Source of the DNA: Pseudomonadota bacterium
GTDB lineage: Bacteria; Myxococcota; Myxococcia; Myxococcales; Anaeromyxobacteraceae
Assembly (NCBI GenBank): GCA_023419875.1
Contig: JAEZXM010000341.1
Span: 1-5,392, forward strand
DNA: 5,392 bases
Reading direction: 5' to 3'
Shown here piece by piece: positions 1-5,392 of the stretch; position 1 is the first letter of the stretch, and each line of letters opens with the position of its first letter. A program made the position numbers and the translations under genes. The notes beneath the pieces were generated by a model. The model was not told the origin of the DNA and made no database searches. It was given only the letters and a program-made list of their open reading frames with translations.

Positions 1-861
1 GTCTACGCGCGCAAGAAGCGGTTCGAGCTCGCCCGGATGGTGCTCGAAAACGCGAAGCAGATCGACGACCGCGACGCCACCCTCTGGAACCGGCCCGGGT
101 TCGTGGAGCTGTCGCTCGGGGACCGGATCCGGGCGCTGGAGTGCTTCCGGGTCGCGGCCGCGCTCCGCCCCGACTACCCGGAGGCCCACGCCAACTACGG
201 CACGCTGCTCGCGGACGCGGAGGACTACGCCACCGCTGCGGTCGAGCTCGAGCTCGCCGTGAAGCACGCGCGGAACAACGCGCTCGCGTGGATGAACCTC
301 GGGAACGCCTACCGCGGGCTCAAGGAGTTCACCAGGGCGGAGGACGCGTACGGGCGCGCGCTCGTCCTCGACCCGAACCTCGCCGACGCGCGCTTCAACC
401 TCGCCGTCCTCTACCTCGACGGCGAGAAGCCCGGGCTCCCCGCCCTGCAGCGCCTGGAGCAGGGCGTCGCCTACCTCGACGCGTACGAGAAGGGCGGCGG
501 CGCGGATCCGCGGCTCGCCTCCTTCCGCAAGGACGCCGCACGCGCCCTCGAGCGCGAGAAGAAGCGGCTGGAGCGCGAGGAGAAGGATCGGGTCCGCCGC
601 GAGGCCGAGGCGCGGAAGAAGGCGGAGGAGGAGGCGAAGGCGGAGGCCGTGCCCGTGGCGGCGCCGCTCCCCGCGGAGCCGCCGCCCTCGGGGACGGACG
701 CACCGTCCGCGTCGCCCGCGCCCGCGGAGGCACCGGCCGCGGAGGCCGCGCCGGCGGCCGAGACGCCGAAGCCGGCGCCCGCTCCCGCGAAGAAGAAGGT
801 CGCCGGAGCGAAGAAGAAGCCGGCCAGGAAGCCGGCCGCGAAGGCCGGAGGTGCGCAGTGA
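1..861 (+). CDS. TPR protein with Ala/Pro/Lys-rich tail, GltE/AglT-like (5' end missing)
   Basis: The reading frame is open from base 1, so the first visible Met (base 37) is probably internal and the true start lies upstream. 286 residues are visible. Visible residues about 26-140 hold three to four tetratricopeptide repeats; the clearest is at 94-127, with the W-x-N-L-G-x-A-Y and A-x-x-x-Y-x-x-A-L-x-L-D-P pattern. A long, highly charged helix rich in Glu, Lys and Arg follows (about 170-215). Then come an Ala/Pro-rich linker (216-262) and a Lys/Ala/Pro tail (263-281). TPRs are protein-docking scaffolds. Its place just before a small exported protein and a GltG-type protein matches GltE/AglT of the M. 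xanthus gliding machinery, which is known as a TPR lipoprotein. The lipobox, if present, is outside the window, so envelope localisation is not shown here. The TPR call is firm; the GltE assignment rests mainly on gene order. Confidence 0.85.
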   Translation, partial: VYARKKRFELARMVLENAKQIDDRDATLWNRPGFVELSLGDRIRALECFRVAAALRPDYPEAHANYGTLLADAEDYATAAVELELAVKHARNNALAWMNLGNAYRGLKEFTRAEDAYGRALVLDPNLADARFNLAVLYLDGEKPGLPALQRLEQGVAYLDAYEKGGGADPRLASFRKDAARALEREKKRLEREEKDRVRREAEARKKAEEEAKAEAVPVAAPLPAEPPPSGTDAPSASPAPAEAPAAEAAPAAETPKPAPAPAKKKVAGAKKKPARKPAAKAGGAQ

Positions 862-872
862 GCTTGGTGCGG

Positions 873-879
873 AAAGGAG
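873..879 (+). promoter_or_regulatory. Shine-Dalgarno site of the small exported protein
   Basis: AAAGGAG lies 6 nt before the ATG at 886. It sits in the 24-nt gap after the TPR gene and supports that start codon. Confidence 0.7.
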
Positions 880-885
880 CGACAG

Positions 886-1197
886 ATGCGTAGCGTTCGG
901 CTGCTTGTGGCCCTCTCCGCGGCCGTGCTAACCATCGGTGTGGCCTCGCCGGCCGCCGCGCAGTCGAAGCCGCCGCCGGCCCAGAGCGCCAAGGATTCCC
1001 AGGCGAAATCCGGAGGAGACAGAAAGTCCGGACAGCGGAAGGTGGTCCGGCTCGAGGAGATGCGGGTCGAGGGACGGGTGCAGAAGCCCCAGGCGCTGTT
1101 CCTGATGCCGCGGGCGGGCGTGGACTCCGGCGAGCAGTCCCGCTCCGAGTCGTTCCTCCAGAAGGCCAAGGACGCGCTGGCGAAGGAACCGTTCTAG
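886..1197 (+). CDS. Small exported protein, GltF-like by position
   Basis: A 103-residue protein with a classic Sec signal peptide: basic start (Met-Arg-Ser-Val-Arg), hydrophobic core at about 6-20, and an A-A-A cleavage site before Gln26. The mature part is about 78 residues. It begins with a Lys/Pro/Ser/Gly-rich, probably disordered segment (26-50). A compact motif at 53-75 (V-R-L-E-E-M-R-V-E-G-R-V-Q-K-P, then hydrophobic residues and P-R) is the only region that looks structured. The C-terminal 20 residues may form an amphipathic helix. No catalytic residues or cysteines are visible, so a structural or adaptor role in the periplasm is likely. It lies 24 nt after the TPR gene and 29 nt before the gltG-like gene, the position of gltF (or nfsF) in M. 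xanthus. That identity comes from synteny and size; I cannot confirm it by sequence comparison. A good ribosome site supports the start. Confidence 0.8.
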   Translation: MRSVRLLVALSAAVLTIGVASPAAAQSKPPPAQSAKDSQAKSGGDRKSGQRKVVRLEEMRVEGRVQKPQALFLMPRAGVDSGEQSRSESFLQKAKDALAKEPF

Positions 1198-1226
1198 AAC
1201 CCGAGCACCGAGGGCAGGCACGCGCG

Positions 1227-2579
1227 ATGGCGGCTCAGCAGGCAAAGGCCCTCCGCATCGGGGTCGTCCGGACCGGAAAGATCGTGGAGGAGCGGATCCT
1301 TCCGGGCCGCCAGCCCGTCACCATCGGTACCGGATCGCGAAACACCATCGTCATCCCGGGCTCGGGCCTGCCCGTCTCGGCGCCGCTCTTCACGTGGCAC
1401 GGCGAGCGGTGCTCGCTGGTGTTCGGGCAGGACGCCCAGGGTCGCATCCAGGGTCCGCAGGGCGAGGCCGACCTCCCGGCGCTCGTGGCGCAGGGTCTCG
1501 CCGCGCGGCAGGGCGGCAGCTACGTCCTCCCGATCCGCGAGGACCAGCGTGGCAAGGTCGTGCTCGGCGAGGTGAGCGTCCTCTGGCAGTTCGTCACCCC
1601 GGCCCCGGAGGCGCCCCGCCCCGCGATCCCGAACTTCGAGAAGGGCAGCCACTTCCAGAGCCTCGACCGCCTGTTCCTGACCCTGCTCATCATCTCCTTC
1701 GTGATTCACGTCGCGTTCACCGTCTGGATGGTGAGGATGCCGGCCCAGGCGCGCGAGGTCACGCTCGAGGAGATCCCGGACCGCTACGCCCGGATGTTCA
1801 TCCCGGAGCGGAAGGTCGAGCCGCCGAAGCCCCTCGAGACGGCCGAGACCGGGAAGGTCGAGGTCGCCGAGGCGACCGAGACGAAGAAGGACCCGACCAG
1901 GAAGCCGGGCGATCCGGGGCCGGACACGGCGGAGAAGAAGGCGGCTCGCGCCGCAGCGGCCGCGAAGGCGGTGCAGTCGAAGGGCATCCTCAAGGTGCTG
2001 GGCGCGCTCGGCCCCGGCGCGAGCGGCCGTACGGCGGTGGCCGACGTCTTCGGCAAGGGGAGCGGCAACAGCACCGTGGCCGAGGCGCTCGCGGGCGCGG
2101 GCGGGATGGCGATCGGCGACCAGAACACGGTGGGCGTGGGCCAGCGCAAGGGCGGCGGGCAGGGCGGTGCGGCGGGCATCGGCGACCTCGCGACCTCCGG
2201 CGGCGGCGGGAGCAAGGTCGGCTACGGCGCGCGCGCCGAGGCGAAGGTGACGGGCTCGGTGGCGCAGGAGGCCGCCGAGGTGGACTCGTCCGAGGTCGAT
2301 CCGGACAAGCTCCGCGCCTTCGTGAAGCCCAGGCTGGGACTCGTCAAGGCCTGCTACGAGAACGCGCTCAAGCGAAACCCCGCGCTGCGGGGGAAGGTCC
2401 GGATCCGGTTCACCATCCTCCCGACCGGCGGCCTGCAGGACGTCACCGTCGAGGGGATCGACGCGCCGGACGTGATCGCCTGCATCGCCAACAACGTGCG
2501 GGCCTGGCGCACGCCGTTCCGGCCCTCCGGCCCGGTGTCCACGGATCTGCCGCTCCTGCTCGCACCCGCCGGAGGATAG
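1227..2579 (+). CDS. gltG: GltG/PglI: FHA-like domain, one membrane helix, AgmX/PglI C-terminal domain
   Basis: A 450-residue inner-membrane protein. Residues about 8-122 form an FHA-like cytoplasmic domain, with I-G-T-G-S-R-N-T-I-V-I-P at 32-43 and the closing G-K-V-V-L-G-E-V-S-V-L-W-Q-F-V strand at 109-122. One transmembrane helix lies at about 149-169, followed by Arg170, which fits an N-in/C-out topology. The periplasmic part has a Lys/Glu/Pro-rich stretch (195-240), an Ala/Gly-rich region (240-335) and a TonB-like AgmX/PglI C-terminal domain (about 355-446). That domain shows A-C-Y-E (375-378), L-R-G-K-V-R-I-R-F (387-395), T-G-G (400-402), Cys419 and W-R-T-P-F (426-430). In M. xanthus, GltG is part of the inner-membrane platform that couples the AglRQS proton channel to the periplasm. 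NfsG of the spore-coat system is a close paralogue, so gltG versus nfsG is not settled here. The ribosome site is weak (GGGCAGG, 8 nt upstream), but the FHA strand begins soon after this Met. Confidence 0.9.
   Translation: MAAQQAKALRIGVVRTGKIVEERILPGRQPVTIGTGSRNTIVIPGSGLPVSAPLFTWHGERCSLVFGQDAQGRIQGPQGEADLPALVAQGLAARQGGSYVLPIREDQRGKVVLGEVSVLWQFVTPAPEAPRPAIPNFEKGSHFQSLDRLFLTLLIISFVIHVAFTVWMVRMPAQAREVTLEEIPDRYARMFIPERKVEPPKPLETAETGKVEVAEATETKKDPTRKPGDPGPDTAEKKAARAAAAAKAVQSKGILKVLGALGPGASGRTAVADVFGKGSGNSTVAEALAGAGGMAIGDQNTVGVGQRKGGGQGGAAGIGDLATSGGGGSKVGYGARAEAKVTGSVAQEAAEVDSSEVDPDKLRAFVKPRLGLVKACYENALKRNPALRGKVRIRFTILPTGGLQDVTVEGIDAPDVIACIANNVRAWRTPFRPSGPVSTDLPLLLAPAGG
2571..2576 (+). promoter_or_regulatory. 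Shine-Dalgarno site inside the last codons of gltG
   Basis: GGAGGA is formed by the last codons of the gltG-like gene and lies 8 nt before the ATG at 2585. The frame of the downstream gene stays open far upstream (to about 1394), so this site is what fixes the start. The arrangement suggests coupled translation of the two genes. Confidence 0.7.
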
Positions 2580-2584
2580 CCGCC

Positions 2585-3628
2585 ATGCGGGCTGTCTCGC
2601 TCAGGGAACTCCGGCAGCTGCTCCAGGGCCAGACGTTCCTCTCGTGGTGGAAGGAGTACGGGGAGGCGTTCGCGGCCGAGTCCGAGGCGCGCGCGCGGCG
2701 GGCGCAGCTCGCCGAGGCGATGCGCGTCGCCGACATCGAGGCCGAGGCCGGTCAGCGGCGCGCCCTCGACGCCTTCTCCGACGCGGGCGCGGCGGAGGAG
2801 GAGGCGGCGCGGATCGCGGGCGAGGCCCAGGCGGACGAGGTCCGCGCGCTCGAGCACGTGGGCCGCTTCGAGGAGCAGCGCTTCCGCACCTCGGACGTCT
2901 GGTACCGGCTCGGCGGCGCCGAGCGCGAGGTCGAGGTCCGGCGCGAGGCGGTCGCCAAGGTGAAGGGGAACGGGGCGGAGGCGGAACGGGCCCGTGCGCA
3001 CGCGCAGGCGGCGCTCGACGGCGCGGAGAAGAATCTCCGGGCGCTGCGCGACGAGTATTCGGAGGAGTACCGCAAGCGTGGTGGGCTCTGGGACGAGGTG
3101 GAGGCGGCCTGGGAGCGGAGCTTCGAGCGCGCGCTCCTCGCGTCCGAGCACACCACCCGCGCACGCCGCATCATGCGCGACTCCGAGGGCCTCTTCCGCG
3201 AGGCGGACGAGAAGCGGGTCCGGGCCCGGGAGCTGCGGGACCAGGCCGACACGGCCGAGCGCGCGCTGGACGACGCCGCCCGCCGCCGGGCGGGGCTTCG
3301 GGAGGCGGCCCGCGACCGGTTCGGCTGCGTGGCGGGAGACTCGTTCCTCTACTGGCGCCACCCCGACGACCAGCGCTCGGCCTGGGCGGTGGCGCTCCGG
3401 GAGGACGGGGCCGGCTGGAACGTGCCGGTGCGGCCGCTCGAGGTCTACCTCGTGAACCGGCTCCGCGGGGTCTCGTTCCTGGAGCCTGCGCGGGAGGGCC
3501 TGCCGCTCACGGTGGAGGAGGGCGACCGGCGGTTCGAGGACTACTTCCTCGGGCCGCGCAGCGGTGGCCGTCCCGAGGAGAGCGCCGCCGAGCCGAAGCC
3601 GGCCGTCCCGGAGGTCGAGAAGCCATGA
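2585..3628 (+). CDS. Coiled-coil protein of unknown function in the glt-like operon
   Basis: A 347-residue protein that I do not recognise. It has no signal peptide or membrane segment, so it is probably cytoplasmic. Residues 1-28 are a short lead with a W-W-K-E-Y patch (21-25). About 30-245 is almost entirely charged helix (Ala, Glu, Arg, few prolines), a probable long coiled coil with possible breaks near 100-112 and 127-130. Residues 246-323 look globular and rich in aromatics: F-G-C-V-A-G-D-S-F-L-Y-W near the start, then a G-W-N-V-P-V-R-P-L-E-V-Y segment, and F-E-D-Y-F-L-G-P at the end. The tail (324-347) is Pro/Glu-rich and probably disordered. The start at 2585 is chosen for the GGAGGA site 8 nt upstream and the 5-nt gap to gltG. 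Its end overlaps the next gene by 4 nt, so the two products are likely made in linked amounts and may interact. A scaffold or adaptor role is inference only. Confidence 0.82.
   Translation: MRAVSLRELRQLLQGQTFLSWWKEYGEAFAAESEARARRAQLAEAMRVADIEAEAGQRRALDAFSDAGAAEEEAARIAGEAQADEVRALEHVGRFEEQRFRTSDVWYRLGGAEREVEVRREAVAKVKGNGAEAERARAHAQAALDGAEKNLRALRDEYSEEYRKRGGLWDEVEAAWERSFERALLASEHTTRARRIMRDSEGLFREADEKRVRARELRDQADTAERALDDAARRRAGLREAARDRFGCVAGDSFLYWRHPDDQRSAWAVALREDGAGWNVPVRPLEVYLVNRLRGVSFLEPAREGLPLTVEEGDRRFEDYFLGPRSGGRPEESAAEPKPAVPEVEKP
3610..3628 (+). promoter_or_regulatory. Ribosome site and ATGA stop/start overlap
   Basis: GGAGG at 3610-3614 lies 10 nt before the ATG at 3625. That ATG shares four bases (ATGA, 3625-3628) with the TGA stop of the coiled-coil gene, a typical arrangement for translational coupling by reinitiation. 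Confidence 0.75.
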
Positions 3629-4074
3629 GCGCCGATCCGGTCGAGGCCCTGAGCCGTTCCCCCGTCTTCGATCTGCTCTCGCAGGCCGAGCTCGCCACCA
3701 TCGCGAGCCTCTGCCGGACGGTCCGCTGGAGCGCGGGCGAGGTGGTCTTCCGCGAGGGCGATCCGGGCGCCTCGCTCTACGTGCTCACCGGCGGCGAGGT
3801 CGAGGTGCTGAACGGCCAGGGCGGGGCCGAGAAGGTGATCGCGGTGCTCTCCGCCCCGGCGGGCTTCGGCGAGATGGCGCTCGTCGATCGCGAGGCGCGC
3901 TCGGCGACGGTGCGCGCCCGGACGGCGTGCGAGGCCCTCGAGCTCACCGCCGAGGCGTTCACCGCATTCCGCAAGCGCTCCCGCGACGGCTTCACCTTCG
4001 TGGTGATCAACGTCGCTCGCATCCTGTCCTCCCGGCTTCGCGAGACCAGCCAGCGGCTCGCGGGGAAGCTGTAG
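3625..4074 (+). CDS. Stand-alone cyclic-nucleotide-binding domain protein
   Basis: A 149-residue protein made of one CAP/PKA-type cyclic-nucleotide-binding domain. N-terminal helices (about 5-33) carry the usual S-P-V-F-x-x-L-S pattern. The beta-roll runs from about 34 to 108, with G-E-V-V-F-R-E-G-D (38-46) and the L-Y-V-L-T-G-G-E-V-E-V hairpin (51-61). The phosphate-binding cassette is intact: F-G-E-M-A-L (81-86) and R-S-A-T-V (92-96). Glu83, expected to bind the ribose hydroxyl, and Arg92, expected to bind the cyclic phosphate, are nine residues apart, as in PKA-type sites. Helices at 109-149 form the C-helix lid. No helix-turn-helix, kinase or channel part follows, so it is not a Crp-type transcription factor by itself. 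It probably senses a cyclic nucleotide and passes the signal to a partner; the coupled coiled-coil protein is the obvious candidate. Ligand identity cannot be read from the sequence. Confidence 0.9.
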   Translation: MSADPVEALSRSPVFDLLSQAELATIASLCRTVRWSAGEVVFREGDPGASLYVLTGGEVEVLNGQGGAEKVIAVLSAPAGFGEMALVDREARSATVRARTACEALELTAEAFTAFRKRSRDGFTFVVINVARILSSRLRETSQRLAGKL

Positions 4075-4077
4075 GAG
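4073..4077 (+). promoter_or_regulatory. Shine-Dalgarno site of the FG-GAP gene
   Basis: AGGAG overlaps the TAG stop of the cyclic-nucleotide-binding gene and lies 6 nt before the ATG at 4084. Both genes share a frame and the stop is at 4072-4074. Between it and the ATG are only GAG, CCC and GCG codons, so no earlier start is possible. Confidence 0.7.
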
Positions 4078-4083
4078 CCCGCG

Positions 4084-5392
4084 ATGAACGCCCTCCTCCT
4101 CGCCCTCGCCCTCGGCGCCGGCGCCCTCTCGAACTTTCCGCGCGAGGCGGGCGGGAAGATCACGGCGCCGGCGGTGCTCGTCCACCTGGGCGGCGCGCCG
4201 GTGGTGGTGGTCGCCGCGGGAGAGCGGCTCACCGCCTTCCGCGCGGACGGCGGGACGCCGGCCGGCTTCCCGGTGCAGCTCGCGGCCGCGCAGGACGAGA
4301 CCGCCGCGGGGGCGCCCGGGGCGGTGGACATGGACGGGGATGGGCGGCCGGAGATCGCCGTCGCCACCACCGCCGGGCGGGTCTTCCTCTGGAGCGGCGG
4401 GGTTGTGAAGGGCTGGCCGGTGAAGGTCGGCGCGCGGATCCGGGCCGGGACCGGCTTCGCCGACGTGGACGGCGACGGCAGGCCGGAGCTCCTCGCCGGC
4501 GACGACCGCGGCCGCCTCCACGCCTTCAAGAAGAGCGGGGCGGAGGCGCGAGGCTTCCCGATCTCCCTGGGCGCACCCGTCACGAGCGCCGCCACTTCCG
4601 CGCTCCTGCCCGGCGGCCGCGTCGTCGCGGTGGGGTGCGAGGACGGCAAGGTCCACGTCGTGGACGTGAAGACGCAGCGCGCGCGGCCCGGGTTCCCGCT
4701 CGTGAGCCACTTCGCCGTGACCGGGGCGCCGGTGTTCGCCGACCTCGACGACGACGGCGCGCTCGACCTCGTCGTCGCCAGCCAGGACTTCTCGGTCCAC
4801 GCGGTGAACGCCCGGGGCGAGAAGCTGCCGGGGTTTCCGGTGACCGCCGGCTATCGCGTCTACGAGGGCCCGGCGATCGCCGACCTGGACGGGGACGGGC
4901 GGCTGGACGTCGTCTTCGCCTCCGCGGACGGGATGGTCCACGCCGTCGGCCGGACCGGCCACGCGCTCCCCGGTTTCCCGGCGAAGGTGGGGGCGCGGGT
5001 CGTGGGCGGGCCGGCGGTCGGCGACGTCGATCGCGACGGCGCGCTCGAGGTGGTGGCGGTCGCCTCTGATGGCACCGTCCACGCGCTCTCCCGGACCGGC
5101 AAGGAGAAGCCGGGCTTTCCCGCCGCGCTCGGGGTCGACGAGGTGACGTCGAGCCCGCTGCTCGCGGACCTCGCCGGCGACGGCATGCTCTCCATCTTCG
5201 TCGGGCTGCCCACCGGCGACCTGCATGCCCTCCGCGCCGAGAAGGCGGGCAACGCGGTCGCCGCGGCGCCCTGGCCCGGGCCCGGCCGCGACGCCGCGCG
5301 CTCCGGCCGCTTCGGCCCGTACGCTCCCGGCTACAAGGACCTGCGGCTCGATCCGGCGGCCCCCGCGGTCGGCGACGCGCTCCGCGCCCGCT
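4084..5392 (+). CDS. Exported FG-GAP/VCBS beta-propeller protein (3' end missing), possible GltH counterpart
   Basis: An open frame of 436 codons runs off the window end. Residues 1-16 are hydrophobic and look like a very short signal peptide without a basic n-region. Eight repeat units of about 46-49 residues follow (about 20-411). Most carry an aspartate-rich calcium-binding loop and end in G-F-P. Loops of the D-x-D-x-D-G type start at residues 82, 127, 220, 267 and 314. Unit 8 has a damaged loop (Ala364 in place of Asp), and units 1 and 4 lack it. The propeller closes with P-W-P-G near 396-399 and R-D-A-A-R-S-G-R-F-G at 402-411, an ending often seen after FG-GAP propellers. At least 25 more residues follow, so another domain may come next. 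FG-GAP propellers are usually extracytoplasmic and bind proteins or glycans. In M. xanthus and Nfs clusters an outer-membrane component (GltH/NfsH) lies downstream of gltG/nfsG; whether this is its counterpart is unproven. Confidence 0.85.
   Translation, partial: MNALLLALALGAGALSNFPREAGGKITAPAVLVHLGGAPVVVVAAGERLTAFRADGGTPAGFPVQLAAAQDETAAGAPGAVDMDGDGRPEIAVATTAGRVFLWSGGVVKGWPVKVGARIRAGTGFADVDGDGRPELLAGDDRGRLHAFKKSGAEARGFPISLGAPVTSAATSALLPGGRVVAVGCEDGKVHVVDVKTQRARPGFPLVSHFAVTGAPVFADLDDDGALDLVVASQDFSVHAVNARGEKLPGFPVTAGYRVYEGPAIADLDGDGRLDVVFASADGMVHAVGRTGHALPGFPAKVGARVVGGPAVGDVDRDGALEVVAVASDGTVHALSRTGKEKPGFPAALGVDEVTSSPLLADLAGDGMLSIFVGLPTGDLHALRAEKAGNAVAAAPWPGPGRDAARSGRFGPYAPGYKDLRLDPAAPAVGDALRAR
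4141..5316 (+). repeat. Eight tandem FG-GAP/VCBS propeller repeats (protein-level)
   Basis: In-frame repeats with a period of about 138-147 nt. The G-F-P (or G-W-P) signature has its aromatic residue at 62, 111, 158, 204, 251, 298 and 345, spaced 46-49 residues, with a closing W at 397. Units 5 to 7 are the most alike, sharing the P-x-x-x-D-x-D-x-D-G-x-L-[D/E] loop, a V-H-A-[V/L] strand and a P-G-F-P end. The DNA of the units has diverged, so these are old repeats rather than a recent expansion. Confidence 0.8.

Noticed and set aside
243..260. Short GAGCTC-type tandem repeat
   Set aside because: It encodes ordinary Glu-Leu codons inside a TPR helix and is too short to suggest a recombination or regulatory site.
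862..1226. Possible promoter or terminator in the 24-nt and 29-nt gaps around the small exported gene
   Set aside because: I saw no strong hairpin with a T-run and no clear -35/-10 pair. The gaps are short and typical within an operon.
1394..2584. Upstream extension of the coiled-coil gene to 1394, giving a 744-residue protein
   Set aside because: The added part is Arg/Gly/Pro-rich and lies out of frame inside gltG, whose domains are clear. The GGAGGA site at 2571-2576 supports the start at 2585.
2354..3361. 335-codon open frame on the minus strand opposite the coiled-coil gene
   Set aside because: It has no domain, no good ribosome site and biased composition. It crosses the gltG/coiled-coil junction and is best explained as a shadow frame.
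2644..3624. Upstream extension of the cyclic-nucleotide-binding gene to 2644
   Set aside because: The extension is Arg/Gly-rich shadow sequence within the coiled-coil gene. The ATG at 3625 has a ribosome site and places the domain at its usual distance from the N-terminus.
3625..4074. Crp/Fnr-type transcription factor
   Set aside because: The protein ends right after the C-helix and has no helix-turn-helix. The next gene starts 9 nt later after an in-frame stop, with a different fold, so there is no sign of a broken Crp gene.
3541..5226. 561-codon open frame on the minus strand, opposite the cyclic-nucleotide and FG-GAP genes
   Set aside because: Its product is a low-complexity Arg/Gly/Pro/His mix with no recognisable domain. 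The + strand genes in the same place have clear domains and ribosome sites. Long antisense frames are expected at this GC content.

Overview
The window is very GC-rich (roughly 70% or more by eye), with codons ending mostly in G or C. All six genes lie on the + strand and are packed almost end to end. The base composition and the gene families point to a myxobacterium, most plausibly Anaeromyxobacter or a close relative. This is an inference from composition and families; no marker gene in the window fixes the taxon.

Layout: (1) 1-861, the 3' part of a TPR protein with an Ala/Pro/Lys-rich tail (GltE/AglT-like). (2) 886-1197, a 103-residue exported protein (GltF-like by position). (3) 1227-2579, an FHA-like domain, one membrane helix and an AgmX/PglI C-terminal domain (GltG/PglI), the most diagnostic gene here. 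(4) 2585-3628, a 347-residue coiled-coil protein that I do not recognise. (5) 3625-4074, a stand-alone cyclic-nucleotide-binding domain. (6) 4084 to the window end, an FG-GAP/VCBS beta-propeller protein cut by the window edge. Gaps are 24, 29 and 5 nt, then a 4-nt overlap, then 9 nt. The set therefore reads as one operon whose promoter and terminator lie outside the window.

The order TPR protein, small exported protein, FHA-TM-AgmX/PglI protein matches gltE-gltF-gltG of the Myxococcus xanthus Agl/Glt gliding machinery and the paralogous nfsE-nfsF-nfsG of the Nfs spore-coat system. In that scheme GltG spans the inner membrane and links the proton-driven AglRQS motor to periplasmic and outer-membrane parts. 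TPR and small exported proteins act in the periplasm or at the outer membrane, and the propeller protein is a candidate envelope or surface component. The coiled-coil and cyclic-nucleotide-binding genes show no export signal and are translationally coupled. They are the least explained part of the window and could form a cytosolic regulatory arm of the machine. No RNA genes, mobile elements, CRISPR arrays or intergenic stretches over 30 nt were seen.
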